The notes: generated by a model from the sequence alone, not told the origin. A stretch of DNA of 64,000 bases from Gentiana macrophylla (GCA_026214975.1 CM047814.1:23538558-23602557); one strand, 5' to 3'; shown: positions 1-13,300, counted from the stretch's first letter. Numbers and translations are program-made.

Positions 1-374
1 AACAAGAGACTCGAAAAACTAACCCTCATTATCTTCCATCAACTAACTCAACCGATTACAACTTTTGTCAAACTATATCACAAATAAATGTTTAACATTT
101 ATTACAACTCAACCCAACTAAAAAGGAAACTGATGAACCATAAATAATTCCATGACTTCACTCATAAGTTTGTTCTCTATGCTCATCATCCAACTCGTAT
201 TCAACCTTCATATCTTTTTATTCCAAATAAAGGAATGACATTGTGCACAAACTCATTAACGGCTAGAAATTCAAAAAGAGAGATTCATGTTTAATTTGTC
301 TGACCGAGAGAGATGAAATGAATCTTCTTAAAGTGCTTTCAAAAGAAAACAGTTTAAAACAATCATAGTATAAA
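1..374. other. AT-rich intergenic DNA
   Basis: No coding potential or recognised element. A segment near 312-366 is repeated in slightly diverged form at 576-630, on the other side of a hAT-type MITE. Confidence 0.5.
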
Positions 375-544
375 CAGTGGCGGACCCAGGATTTTATCTT
401 GGGGTGGTCTTGGTTATTTTTGGGTGGTCTTGGTTATCAGTTTGGTCTTTATTACGGGGGTACTACAAACATATTCTCACTAGTTTTTTTTTTTTGGGGG
501 GGGGGGCTTGAGACCACCCCAACCCCTTACTAGTTCCGCCTCTG
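375..544. mobile_element. hAT-type MITE with 8-bp target duplication
   Basis: A 170-bp non-autonomous element with no ORF. It begins CAGTGGCGGACCCAGG and its other end, read in reverse complement, begins CAGAGGCGGAAC. It is flanked on both sides by the exact 8-mer AGTATAAA (367-374 and 545-552). TIRs of this kind with an 8-bp duplication indicate the hAT superfamily. Related copies lie near 13834, 32703 and 41497. The interior has a T/G homopolymer stretch and GGTGGTCT motifs that pair with GACCACCCC near the other end. Confidence 0.85.
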
Positions 545-883
545 AGTATAAAGGGTGGAGATTTTATGATTTGTGAAATGAATCTTCTTAAAGAGCTTTC
601 AAAACTAATAGTTTAAAACAATCACAATATAATATTTCAGAAAACATCTCGAAATGCACAAAACATGATCATACTTTTAGCGTATCCATTTATTTAACAT
701 TTTGAATACATTCAAAACTACATCTATCCTTTTACCAGAACAGACATAACTTACACACAACAAATTGCAGAAAACGTCAGTGTTTAACGCATGCATAGCT
801 GGAATAGAGGTTTAACCAAGTATTCAAAAGTACAATGTCATGGTGAAACCCCACCAGGAGGCCATAAAGTGCAACATGGGTAA

Positions 884-1529
884 TGATGTTGTCGAAAACA
901 CCACAAACGTATTTTAGTGATCGGATAATGATTAAGCGGTGGATATCAACCGATGATTATTAACAATATGCAGGAAATAAGAAGACATGAAAGTTGTAAA
1001 TAGGCGAGCTCGTCTGTCGACAAATTGACAGAGGTTTTCTGCGTTTCAGTAATGACCTGTCCTTTTCAGAATACAAATGCCGCTATTTATAGGGCTAGGA
1101 GTCGACAGTTACAAGTAAATACAATTTGGGCGTAATTAACATGGTTTACTACGTAGTTGTCGTGGCAGCGTCTGATTGGGCAGACTCCATGGTAACCATA
1201 GTGGGTTGCTAGTTTGTAACCGTCGAGCATTAACTCATGTTTCCTGAATTAGCGGGATTGGTCCGAGTCGGGTTGGACCGCGAGCTAAGGAGCAAGCATG
1301 TCGGCTCCTAGTGTTTCTCGCCGGCCTGGAAAGGACGGGTTGAAGTCTTTGCTGATCGACGTTCGTTTGCCCTGCCAATGATAAATATCGCGGCGCGTAG
1401 GCGAAGCCGGATCAAGCCCGACCTAGTCCGGCTTATGAAGATGCGGGTTGTATGAGCCAAGGACACTATTCTTTTTGGGCATACGTACAGGCGCAATAAG
1501 AATCCGCTGGCTCTTTTCCCAGCTTGGCA
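884..1529 (-). mobile_element. LTR (solo or 3' LTR) of a Ty3-like element
   Basis: The segment starts TGATGT and ends GGCA. A minus-strand TATA box (CCCTATAAATAG) lies near 1084-1097. Directly to its right is an 18-base stretch that, read on the minus strand, is purine-rich and suits a polypurine tract. The same stretch borders another LTR at 55199, and both LTRs start with TGATGT followed about 50 bases later by GCGGTGGATATC. I infer the same superfamily but different families. No second copy of this LTR lies within the window. Confidence 0.55.
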
Positions 1530-1550
1530 TATCAATGGCCCCTACTCCTT
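1530..1550 (-). other. Polypurine tract next to LTR
   Basis: On the minus strand this reads GGAGTAGGGGCCATTGATA, immediately upstream of the LTR start TGCC. The same word precedes the LTR ending at 55199. The role (plus-strand primer in reverse transcription) follows from its position. Confidence 0.5.
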
Positions 1551-2224
1551 GACCTGTTCATGGTGCACATGAAAGTCATGGAGTAAAGTTGTAAGACGAC
1601 TTGATCTATCGTGTGCCGAAGTGACTACTGTAGAGCGACTTGCTTAATAGCATAAGGCTCGATTTAGTGTAGTCAAACAACAATATGCTTAACAACAAAT
1701 GTGATTAAGGGTGCTCCGCTTATTAGAAACGAGCCAGGCAGCAAATAAGTTAGGCTCGAAAGTGACCAATCAGATAATGTCGTTCGAATAGCGACCGAGC
1801 TTGAACTTGTCGACCGTGGTAGTGAGCGGGTTGTCTGGCGTAGTGCTTTATAGCGACCTAGACAAGGTAGCATTGGAGAGGTCATGCTGAGTAGCGAGAC
1901 GACCTGAAGTGATGGCGAGCTGAGCAGTGAGCCGATTCTGCCTTCGTAGTTGGCGGGATATGAAGTGTTTCTTCGATAATGTAATCAGGATCGGACCGTT
2001 GCAATGTGAAAGGCCACGCCTCTCGATTGGGTAGCGGTCTCGGGAACCATAAAGTCATTATTGCACCGGTTCAAACATCGCGTTGGTTCACCTTGACCCC
2101 TATAAAGCTGAGGGGTCTTCCGACACTCATACACTTTTCGTAAAGTCGAGTTTTTCTCAAAGAAGATCTTCCGCAACCTCGCAACATACGAAGAACCGAC
2201 ACTTCAATTAGAGTTTCATGCGCT
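1551..2224. other. Decayed retrotransposon interior
   Basis: More GC-rich than its flanks and placed on the internal side of the LTR and polypurine tract at 884-1550. The short open frames here (for example 1985-2176 minus) resemble no domain I know. It is probably the non-coding 3' end of the same element. Confidence 0.35.
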
Positions 2225-2960
2225 GTGTTGGACATATTTTCAGCCTAACACGCTCTCGACACGTGTCGGGCATGTGCCGCTCGATTAAAATAATATTAAA
2301 TTCAATTTTGGAATTCGAACACGGCCCGACACGTCGGGGACACACAAGTGACACAGCGGGACATGGACTTTTCATTTTTATATAAGAAAATAGAATAAAA
2401 AACCTAGTTAAAAAACAAATATGGCCCGCGCAATAGTTCTATCTGAAACCCTTTTCTTCCTTACCTCATTGTGCGATATTGTTTCTCGAATGTCGACTGC
2501 AACCCGTCCTTGAATTCTTCAAATTGTGTGAAGAAAGAACACCCCATTGTATATCTCAACAAGGGACGGTCAGATTCTTCCCCTTATTACTTTTAGAAAC
2601 TATCATCTCTTCGAAATCATTAAGATAAATGATCGAACATGTGTTTTCCTTTTCCTGTTGTAATATTTGTGTAGATTAGTCTTATATTCTCTTAGGAAAG
2701 TAAAAGGTTTGATCTTTGATGACAAATCTTTTAAGATCAAATTTGTTCATGTGTAGTGAGTGCTGACTATTGAGATGGAGCGATTTTTTCTATTGCAAAT
2801 TTGTTTGGTATTTTTGATATTTTTGTTTGGTATTGAAAATGCGTCGCTGCCGTGTCGTGCCCTCAATTTCTGAAAATAGCTGTGTCGCCGTGTCCATGTC
2901 GTGTCGTGTCATGCGCCGTGCCCGAGTCCGTGTCCGTGCTTCATAGCCTGCAAGCATTTT
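2225..2960. repeat. GTGTCG-rich repeat region
   Basis: Two clusters of CGTGTCG / CGACACG words (about 2250-2370 and 2840-2945) flank an AT-rich core. The clusters are in roughly opposite orientation, which suggests a non-autonomous DNA transposon with poorly conserved ends. I could not define termini or a target duplication. Confidence 0.3.
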
Positions 2961-3490
2961 CCGGCGAATCGAGGTACTTTCTGATTGTTCGAATGCGGTG
3001 TGGTCTTCCACCGATCTTCAAACCTTTTCTTCAGATTCTTCCAAGTAATCAGGTAAATCCCTTAGTTTTGCTTGCAAATCTACCATCGTTTATAGTTATA
3101 ACATGTTTTCCTTGTTTTGAATGTCTACATACTTGATTTCTTGAGTATTTGAAGAACAAGCGTTTGATTTCGTCCCCGTAGACCTGTATATGCGTTTCTG
3201 GGTTTGTAACGAACAGACACGTAAATCTCGCCCTTGAATAGCTGTTTATGTGTGCCCTTCCCATTCTTCGCCGTAGAGTCATAGTGGATCTTTAATGCCT
3301 GAAGGCGAAATAAAGATCTTCTCCGGTGTTTCCTTTTTCCATCCGATATATAATTAGGGTAAGGGTTTAGGTACCTTTGTTCATTGTGAAAATAGAGGGG
3401 CGAGGTGTCGAGATAGGTGGATACGTTCATCTCGGCCCGACATCGAGTTTAGGCGACTGGCCATCCACCTCGCCATTTAGTTTTCAGGCA

Positions 3491-4254
3491 ATGTCTTCAG
3501 TGAGCTCGAACCGAGGCGACGGACATGTGAGTAGTAGAAGATCTTCTGGACGGGATGAGGAGCCTGAGATCGACGAGATCGCCGAAGATAAAGCACTCCA
3601 GGTGGACCATGATAATGTTGAAATGGTGCAAGGTAATCACCGTCTACAACTTTAACGTGTTTATTGTTTTAAACAGAGTCGATCTTGGGATCAAAAATCA
3701 AATTTTAAATTCTGCTGCGTAAAACTAGTTGATTTCCCAACAGATAAGACGGTGGCCAATTGGTAGAAGGAAGCCGAATCCACTCATGACCCTGCCGATC
3801 TCTTGAGTGCGTTTGAGAGAAGCCAGGGTTCTGGTTCTACTATATTGACGGGCCGGCTGTGACTAGGGTATGTGAGAGGGAACAACAAGATTTCTTGTTG
3901 TTCTATTTCGATGCGATGAATAGCGGGCTTAAACCTTCTTTTGATCTGTTCTTCGTGGAGTTCTTGGAGGCGATCAAGAGCATGTCTTGTGATCTCTAGG
4001 TGGAATTGGTGAGGGTGATCACAACCTTCATCATTCTTAACTGCATAATGGGGTACGAGCCGACTCTTTCGGCACTTGGTTACCTCTTCGTCTTCGTCAG
4101 GGGATCGAACGGGCAAATTTCAGCAAAGAGTCCGACAAAATGGCTGAATCTCTTCTTCCAGCTCCCTAAAAGTAAAGTCGTGGAGCAAGAGATGTTTGCT
4201 GGCCGAGTCTCGCAATGGCTGGCCGTTCTGCAAGTTCCCTATGGGTTCGGCTAA
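3491..4254 (+). pseudogene. Ty3-type gag fragment
   Basis: Starts with an ATG followed by an acidic, Ser/Arg-rich N-terminus (MSSVSSNRGDGHVSSRRSSG). This is the same style of start as the gag-like ORFs near 53206 and 56861. Further on, in shifted frames, comes a stretch with 'GLKPSFDLFFVEFLEAIKSM' and 'GYEPTLSALGYLF'. It aligns by eye with 'PFDPFFVKICEEMQVLPSDF' of the element at 57.6 kb, i.e. the domain often labelled 'putative gypsy-type transposon'. Several frameshifts and stops break it, so no functional protein is expected. Confidence 0.5.
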
Positions 4255-4681
4255 TGTGACCACCATGAAGGTGAAACAGATACAAAAGCAGGATCACTGT
4301 TTCATGTGTCGTGTTGAAAGGCTACTTGGTTGGAATATCAGGAACAAGACTCAAGAGCGGGTCTTCAACTAGCGGGCTCTGACCACCGGCGTTGAGTATA
4401 ATATCTTGGCCGGGATATGTAGCGCCATTGGTTGTCGTTAAGACACTCTCAGTGGACTCGGTTTGGTATGCATGGGTGCCACCAAACAACTATATAATAA
4501 CAGAAGTGTCATTTTAAATGTATAAATATGAAAGCATAGTAGAATTGATTTGATCTAGTTGGATCCGATCCAAACCGATTGGGTTCAAGGCAGTACACTA
4601 ACATATTCATCGTAAAAGACCAGTTCTTAGATCTTCAAAACAAGTCCCTCCTCATGTATTTTCGTAATTTCATTTAGAACT

Positions 4682-5318
4682 ATGTCTTTGAGTAGACGAT
4701 CTCCTTTGCATGATTCATCAGATGAGGCTTATAGTAGGGACATCTCTGAAGCCGCATGGTTCGTGTCTCAAGAACATTCAGTCACTTCTTTGGTGTCTAG
4801 GTCACGATTTGTGAAGGATTTCTAAGGTTTCCGGCCCGACTATGGATATGTCGATCAACGTAAGGATCGGACTTTGTCCAACTAAGGCCATCCCTTCCAT
4901 TCTTACTAAGGAGCAAATGATTTCCTTGTGGAATGAGTACGGGGTAGATAGAAGAATCTTTAAGAAAATCCTTCCATCTAGTTCCCAAAGAGCCGATGTC
5001 CCTCCTAAGGGCTATTGTAAGAAGTATAACGAGCAACTAATTACGGGTTTTAGATTTCTGATGATTCTCGGAATTTTCCATATTTTGGTTCATTATAACC
5101 TGGGTTTACCGCTGATTGTCCCATATGAGATTGTGATTATTGTTGGCTTTGCCATTTTCTGTAGATTAACAAGTAATCAATTCGCTATTCCTCTTTTTAG
5201 AGCATTTTATAACATCGGGAGGTGTAATGTGATGACAACCTATTTGGTACTATATTTTATATCCGAGTTGCTCCCGGATTATGCTCAATTGATGAGAGAT
5301 AGTATGATTATTGTATGA
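4682..5318 (+). pseudogene. Second gag fragment with gypsy-type N-terminal domain
   Basis: ATG at 4682 opens a short acidic leader (MSLSRRSPLHDSSDEAYSRD...) that runs to a stop near 4824. From 4842 another frame continues to 5318 for 158 codons. That part contains 'PPKGYCKKYNEQLITGFRF' and 'LPLIVPYEIVIIVGFAIF', the pattern of the gypsy-type gag domain (PF04195-like: polar Gly-Tyr motif, GLRFP-like word, then a hydrophobic helix pair). One frameshift near 4822 would join the two parts. It does not overlap the fragment at 3491-4254 and may come from a different element. Confidence 0.5.
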
Positions 5319-5860
5319 AATCTATTTCAATTGCCTAGTGCATGTTCCTGGGATCGAAATTCTGCATTTACATGTCTGTCCTTTAGAATCGGTACTGTTT
5401 TGCTCCGTTTTGTGTGATTTTCAAGTGGTACCATTTTCCAGGAGCAAAGATGAAGTGGATCTGGGCTGAAAGAGTTATTGGGTTCGATATAAAAAGCCCA
5501 GGAAGAGTCTGTTGAAGAATTTGGCCAGGCCTGATGCGTTGGGGGACAAGCCACCGCCTTACAAAACATAAACTAAGTCGGCTAGGGTTTTGTTTGCGTC
5601 TTATGTCGGCTACAGGATCTATATAAGGTTGTATGAGTTTTGTATTATGTATGTTTTTCATAATTATTGTATTGAATCAAATCCTTATGAAATAAAAGTT
5701 CTTATTGGTTATCTTTTGATTTCTTGTTTGTTCTCTTCTTCCCTAACCCATCAACTAGCTTGAGTTGATCAAGCTAGTCCTCCATTGTTGAAGGTATGAA
5801 ACATTGAACGTTCTTTCATGTGTTTACTATTGTAGATTAGCTTGTTTTAACGCGCTGTAA
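5319..5860. other. Unassigned DNA after gag fragment
   Basis: Probably the degraded continuation of the same element. No frame longer than about 90 codons is convincing. Confidence 0.3.
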
Positions 5861-6350
5861 TTAATCTGCATGTTTAACAAACCAGTAATTCACCAGAATT
5901 AACCATAATCAAAATATGTAACCTAAAAGTTGGAACCACCGCGCTTGACGCGGCGAGGCAACTTTAAGTAACCCTGAATTTGGAGATTCAGCATCTGCTA
6001 CGTCTGATCGACATGATTAATCTGCATGTTTAACGAACCAGTAATTCACCAGAATTAACCATAATCAAAATATGTAACCTAAAAGTTGGAACCACCGCGC
6101 TTGACGCGCGAGGCAACTTTGAGTAACCCTGAATTTGGAGATTCAAAGATCTCGCTACGCCTAATCGGCGTGATTAATCTGCATGTTTAACGAACCAGTA
6201 ATTCACCAGAATTAACCATAATCAAAATATGTAACCTAAAAGTTGGAACCACCGCGCTTGACGCGGCGGCGGTCTATATCGACGCGGCGAGGCAACTTTA
6301 AGTAACCCTGAATTTGGAGATTCGGCATCTGCTACGTCTGATCGACAGGA
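5861..6350. repeat. Three-copy ~156-bp tandem repeat
   Basis: Units start with TTAATCTGCATGTTTAAC at 5861, 6017 and 6174, and a truncated start appears at 6351. Unit lengths are 156, 157 and 177 bp. The third is longer because of an insertion around a duplicated GACGCGGC word. Each unit contains a short GC-rich patch (ACCGCGCTTGACGCG) in AT-rich DNA. No frame is kept between copies, so this is non-coding. Confidence 0.9.
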
Positions 6351-7196
6351 TTAATCCATGTTTGTTTATATCTGGCCAATCTAGTATTCGTATTCGTAAA
6401 CTAGCATGATGGAGTGTTACTGAAGTGTTAGTTAGGACATAGTCTAGATCGATCCTTATGAACGTGCAAGTGATTGTCGATGGCTTCCTAGGGAGGTTCT
6501 CGGTCTTGAGCCAACACTCTCTAAATCCTAATGCATTGATGTTAATACAACCTAAGATAGGTTAAATGCACATAGACGTTTGATATCCTTACAATGGAAG
6601 TAGACAAATTTAGGGGACTGCACCCATAGCTAATGACAAAGATATTACATATGATCTCGTATTCTGGGGAATTACGGGGAGGGGGGGGGGGGGGGGAGAG
6701 GTAAACATGATAGATTAATTACACCAAGCTAGGAGATCGGTTAGGGAGGGAAAGGGTTAACCGTTTTTATTTTCTTTTGTCTTTATGTTTGTCAAAGGCC
6801 GCCTTTGTGTGTTCTTAGTCATGATTTAGTACGTTTATCTACGGAAATTACGTTGTCTTCGTGTGATCGACCTTTGCTCGTTCGCTATACGCAATGGACC
6901 TAATCCTTTTGTTAATCTAAGCGGCTTACCCACGGTCATAATGAGATCCTGAGCTGGTATGGACTGCGGAAATCATGACTACCGATTAAAACACATCTTT
7001 CATCCTGGGTATCACTCAGTATCTCCTACTATATTTTATTTATATACTGCCTATTGCATGGATCAATGAAACAAAAACTTCACTATATATGTTCATATAA
7101 TGCTGGATGTGCAAAATAAGATTGAGAACATACATAACGGAGAGACAAATATTAATTAGAACTATTTATGAGGTGAACTTTAAACATAAAACATAA
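6351..7196. other. Intergenic DNA 3' of the transporter gene
   Basis: Nothing recognised except a G homopolymer tract near 6672-6700, interrupted by single A bases. Confidence 0.5.
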
Positions 7197-7202
7197 TTTA
7201 TT
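7197..7202 (-). terminator. Candidate polyadenylation signal (AATAAA)
   Basis: AATAAA on the minus strand, about 155 bases downstream of the transporter stop codon, a usual distance for a plant 3' UTR. Confidence 0.35.
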
Positions 7203-7352
7203 AACCTTTCTGCTGACTTTTTATCACTAAGCACGTACAAATTATACGATGCACTTAGCATAGTATTCACTTGCCCACGTAAGATTAGAATAAAGAGTGG
7301 TCGATAGATCAGGCAGGGAAAGAAAGTTGTTTTAACAATAAGTTCTACATAG

Positions 7353-10300
7353 CTAGGCCATTTCACTTTGGGCAGAAGTTTCCTTGTCAACAACCTTATT
7401 GTTTGTCTCTAAATATTTCATAGTTGTCCTCCACTTGAAGAATGTACCAAACAATGTCTCCATCTCCTCTAGTGTTCTACCTTGTGTTTCAGGAAGCAAT
7501 GTGTAGAAGTACACAAATGCAATTGATGCAATCCCAGCATACAAAAAGAAGGCCCCACCGATTGTTATCGCCTTATACAACGATATAAAAGTCATCGAGA
7601 GGACCCCGCTTGTAACCCTATTCACAGCCACTCCGATACTACTCCCTTGCGCACGTAACCTCAAGGGAAAGATTTCCGAACTATACACCCAGGTGACAGG
7701 CCCCATCCCGATAGAGAAGAACGCCACGTAAGCCAAAACCATGCTTATGCATAACACCACAGCCCACATATTCTTGTGGCTAGAATGGTCAACGACAGTC
7801 AACCCTACGCCTAAAAGCGCAAGGGATACTATCATCCCTCCGACGCTTGATAGAAGTAAAATACGCCTTCCGATCTTATCCAATAAAAACGTGGCCACTA
7901 AGATGAAGAGTGTTTTGGTGAATCCGACGGCTATGGTGGCAAGTAGTATGTCTGTATCTTTAGTAATCCCGGCTTTTTCAAATATTCTTGGGCTGTATAA
8001 AACGACTGCATCAATGCCGCTCGCTTGTTGGAAAAAATGCAATCCGGCGGTGCACATAATAATATGTCGGACAGACGGCGTAGGGTGAAGTAGTAAATCT
8101 CTCCAAACATCTTGGCCTCTGTGTTGCTTCGAGACAGTGGCAATTTCATCATCACAGTGTTGTGGAATGCCAACGGCTTCCTTAATATCTGCTAATCGAA
8201 GACGGGATTCATCTAAGGAATCAGAAGTCTTGTCCAAAACTCGTCTGGCGTCGCCAAGTCGCCCTTGCATCACTAGCCAGCGTGGTGATTCGGGCATGGC
8301 GACAACACCTAAAGCTATGAAAATAGAAGGGACGGCCCCAATTCCAAGCATGAATCTCCAACCCAAATGAGTAGAAAGTTTTGAAAATGCGTAGTTTGAC
8401 ACATACCCTAGTAGTATACCTGCAAAATAATTAAGAATAAGTAAGAATTACAAAATTGTAATACGGACATGTATCGTAGCAAACTCTTTCTCTTTTCCTC
8501 CATTGACATTCAAGCAACTTTCGAAAGTGATTAGTGCATAATCTTCATCAATCTTCAATCTATCAACTGTAGATAAACGGTTTTATGTTCTAGAATCGTA
8601 AGTGCGGAATTAATTAGGTTGAATCATTTATAAGTCTTTTCTTGATGTTAGAATTTGGTATCTTGAAGTGAGAAACTACAAAATTTAGGCTAGAAATCCA
8701 ATATAAGGAAAGTTAATATCGATCAAAACCTTTTTAATCCATGTTTTAAGATGTTAAAACCATGCTTTTGTGTTCTAATTTCTGTAAGTGTGTGAAGCTT
8801 GTAAAGCAATTTTTGAAAATCGCAGAAATCACAGGCACCGCCGCAGCGGCAACCAAGGCCACCATATAGGTGGACAATAAATCTGCAGTTATATATATCT
8901 GTAGTGTATTTTACGGTTAATAAAGATGAGCCCATCGTCTCGGTTCTCTGATCATGTCGGTTGTCGATGTCTCAACTCGTAACTCGACCCTTGGGCTATC
9001 ACTCATTCTCGTTTCAGGAGGACCATCTCGTGACGCCACGTGGATGTGCGATATTCGGTATCGTCAGTTATTAAACTAAATTCAACAAGTTGCATGTTTG
9101 CTTAAAATTTATTTTTTCATGCTTTAAGATAGTGACCCAGGAGAATCTACAAATAAACAACTCTGTAGTGTACAAATCAACAAATTGTCCAAAACTACTG
9201 TGGCATCACAATCACTTCTGCGTTTTTATGTCTGATTAAACCACCGACCTTGTACACGAATGTGTTGATTTTGTGATCCAGTCTTCTCAATTCTTTTTAT
9301 TTTTTATTTTTTATTTTTAAAGTCTGACTTGTGACTGAAAAAAATGCTAGGGAGAAGATCGGGGGACTTGCTTGGTGCCCCATCATTGTCTTTTTTTTAT
9401 ATTCTTACGTTTAATTCATTGTACCGCAATTGTAATTACAATTCTGTTATTTCCACAACTATTTACTGCACTCTATTTATACCTGACTTACATACTACAT
9501 CTGCACCAATTGAAAAAGTGGGTTTATTGAAAAATTGAATAAAAAGGTACATTTAATCAAAATTTTGTATGGATATTGTTTTATTGGGATATAAATGTTA
9601 TAAATGTTTTAAGATACATGATATAAGTGTATTACACAAGTATTTGGGGTTTGGAGTTGGAAGGATGATCAAGTTCATGTCTTTGAATTCGCTCTGAACA
9701 ACCGTAACAGAGTTGATTTTAAGCAAAATTAACCGTAACAGAGTCGTATCTTACAAAATCGAAAGTGATAAAGTTGATTCACAAACATCGACCAAATCTA
9801 TGGCGATTGCCGATTGGCGGGTGGGTGTAATTAAAGTCTCCATAAGAGCAACCCCAATCGTTGTCCCCAATTACACCCTCTAGACACATCGTTTTTCGTT
9901 TCAGTTACACTTTTTCACCACCCAAAAAAAAATTCACTCCAATAATCAACCTCTATACAATCCCCAATAAACAACTTTTCTCTTTCATCTCAACTAACAA
10001 ACCTAACCATATCAATATATTTTACCTTTTTTTTAATTATCTTTTCCCTGTTATTCCTTTTTAATATTTTTTACTGAAAATCATGAATTTTGCACTTATA
10101 AATTAACTGACCCCTCTCAATTGCTCAGCTAAAATCTGCCAAGAAAATGAGAAACACCCGATTTCAAGTGATATCAATCACCTTCTTCCTCCAATTTCAC
10201 AGTCGAAGAAAACACCAATGATAAATTGAAGATTTGGGTAAAAAACAGAATGAAGAATAATCGGTTGCTTTGTTGTGGTTGAAATAACTATATGCCTCAA

Positions 10301-13300
10301 TCTTCCATGCTTCGATGAAAGGAGGGAGGAAGCTTTTTTTTTCAATAAGAAAGAGACCAACATTTTTTTTTTTGCAGGAAGAAAGAGAATTAGCTTTTGA
10401 TTTGAGTAAAAGTTGGAGAAAGGAAAAAAAAATTGGCGCAAACTTGCCTCTTTCAACCCCCTGAAATGTCAAGGCGAGGGTAGAGAAAATTTCAGAACGG
10501 GGGTGTACTGGGGGACCACTGTGGCAAAAAGGCCCCTGAAATTTATTTTAGGGAGTAAATTGGGTGTCCATTGTGGACACTCTAAGATAATGTTTATAAT
10601 GGCAATATAAAAGAAAGAAGAAAAATGCAAGTATGCATTAAAGAAAAAAAAGAAATAAAAAATGGAACATTGTCAAGTATGCTTCATGGTAAAATATTAA
10701 AAAGTTCACATTTTGTGAAAGTGAAAATGGAACATTGTCACATTTCCTAGTAAAATGCCTAGTTTCCTTTGATGTGGATTTCCTTTTATATTTTCTCGTA
10801 AAATGCCTAGTTTCCTTTGATGTGGATTTCCTTACTGCGTATTTTTTTACTTCGCTAAATGGGTTGCATGGATTTGTTTAATTGGCCTGATTATATAGTT
10901 ATGTATTTGTTTAGTTGACTGTAATTGGTTCGAGATATCATTCATGTTCGGGGGATCTTAATTAGTATAGTACTAAGGAGATATATCATTAATCCTTATT
11001 ACGATATTACGATGTATTTTGTTATTATATTATTAAGGATAGTTTGGTAAATATTGATAGGAAAGGGAGCCCTAGATGACACTATATATTTTGCCCTAGA
11101 TGACGTTTGTTTTCGAGCTAAACAACCATGTGAGCAATTTTCTATTAGTGAGAGTCGTGCTAGTCGTATCTTTGAAGTTGTTCATTGTGATTTGTAGAGC
11201 TCTCCTTCCTATCAATATTTACCAAACTATCCTTACTAATATAATAACAAAATACTTCCTCCGTCCCGCAACATTAGTCTTTTTAATTTTTTTGTTGTGT
11301 CCTAAAATATAAGTCTTTATCACATTCCAATACAATATTAAATGCATTATTTTCACTTGCACGCTAAACAATGTAATTTTATTAGTTAGTCTCAGAAAAT
11401 AATACAATATTTTACATTTAAACATTAAAAGATAACTCATTTATTAGGCTTTCTTAAACTGTGAGAATTGACCAAAAGGCCTTATATTGTGGGACGGAGG
11501 GAGTACAACGTAATAATCCTGTAATTCAAGTTGTACCCTGCTAAGTGAAGAAGCTATGTATTTGAAAAGTTAGTTTGTATCTTCCCTCAACAAAAAAAAA
11601 AAGTTAGTTTGTATCAATCGTATTTTAATTCAGTGATAAATATACGATTATTGAGATGATGAGTTAATACTGGTTCATAATTAATCACAACAGTCATTAA
11701 TTCTTTTAGCTTAGGTATTTATTTATGTTGCTAATACGTACGTATGCCTCTGTGATTCAAGATTTTCATTTGGGTCATTATCGGACGATCCAAATCAGAA
11801 AATTATTTAGGTTTTTGACCGAGCTGTTGTGGTGTATCTCAATATCAATAATCCATAGAATGGTGATGGGGCACCGACCTCATCCCCCGACTTCATCCCC
11901 CGACATATTTACAACCACACACTTCGAATTAAAAACACCAAAAACCTAAATGAAAGTTGACAACATTTCCACCGCTAGATCATTTTCTGTACACATTTTT
12001 TGTGTCTTAATCATTTTCGTAATCCATATTGTACTATAGTATTGAGTTTGGATCCTAGAATCATGCATATACTCAACAATAATTAATTTGAATAATATTA
12101 CAGTTATGTATAATCCAAAGAAGATATCATGAGGTCAGGTGCCATCGAACATGATGTCTCCACAGCAGGTAAGTCCAGCAAGAAGGAACCAAAGAATTCA
12201 AATACTCGATCGTTTTCATTCTTTTAAATATCAAGCCGTATTTTCTGCATTATTTTATTAAATCGATTATCGCATTTTATAAGTCCGAAATAGTCAAAGG
12301 CCTCCACATCAATTTCTCAATCATTATTGATATCATCATCTATGACAAAATAAGTCAATAACTATGACAAAATAAATCAATATTTAATCCCAAAGATTAC
12401 GATTTTGTAGGGATGTGAAACTTTTTTTAAAGAAGCAATTGATCGAACTCAAACTCAAATGTACAAAAGCTTTATGGTATTTCTTGCTCTAGGATGAAAT
12501 AGAAGGTAATATTTTTGTCTGGACTGAACTTGGAATAAACTGCCTACGTATCCAAATATATATTTTGAAATCGCTCAACCGTAGTCGTTGACTTTGCTTA
12601 TCTTTTTTTTGTGGAGTTAATGGATAGTTATGTATTATCACCACGTCTCACGTCTGTAATTAACCGCTCCACTATATACATACAGATCTTCGTTCTATTC
12701 TCTCTTGACCGACTCTGCGCCTCATCGCCGTCTCGACCAATAGTGCGACTGACTGAGTCGTGCTCGACCAGCGACCTACCCCATCACACTTTTTTTTTAC
12801 TCTTGATTATAATAAACTTATATCAAAATTAATATGTTTTACATAATAATCAATTAATCATTTCTCTATTTTGGGCGCATAAAAAACACAATAAATTATT
12901 TTTGTTTTGTTTTTTCCTTCCTTAGAAACCAAAGACGTACCAATGTTAATGAAAACTTCAGGGAAAGAAGTTAGGAAACCACGAGAAGACGCCGGAGCAA
13001 TCTCTGCTGTATACACCGGAGCTATCATAAGAGCATAACCTACTCCGATTCCGGCAACCAACCTTCCGACCATGAGGAATGCGTAGCTGGTTGAAAAACC
13101 CATCAACAGTGCACCAAGGAAAAAGATTGAAGTTGCAAATACAATAGTGTATCGCCGTCCAATCCAATCTGAAGTCCAACCGGCGGCAGCTGATCCCAAC
13201 AGAGAGTAAATATTTAACACGCCCACCAAGATTTCAATTTTGACGTCACTGATTTTCAGGTCTTCTTTTATGTAGATTGCAGCTCCACTCATCACTCCAA

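Larger units (their letters stand above)
8420..12940 (-). other. Long second intron of the transporter gene
   Basis: 4.5 kb between exons 2 and 3. It contains a Tourist-like MITE (9846-10582), a 49-bp direct duplication (about 10748-10836) and a Stowaway MITE (11255-11503). The remainder is AT-rich, with nothing coding. Insertions account for at least a kilobase of its length. Confidence 0.85.

Noticed and set aside
4842..5318. Host membrane protein gene
   Set aside because: Hydrophobic stretches exist, but the PPKGY-GFRF-VGFAIF order fits the gypsy-type gag domain, and gag-like DNA surrounds it.
7741..8088. 115-codon plus-strand open frame
   Set aside because: Lies opposite exon 3 of the transporter gene, which has strong family motifs; the plus-strand protein resembles nothing.
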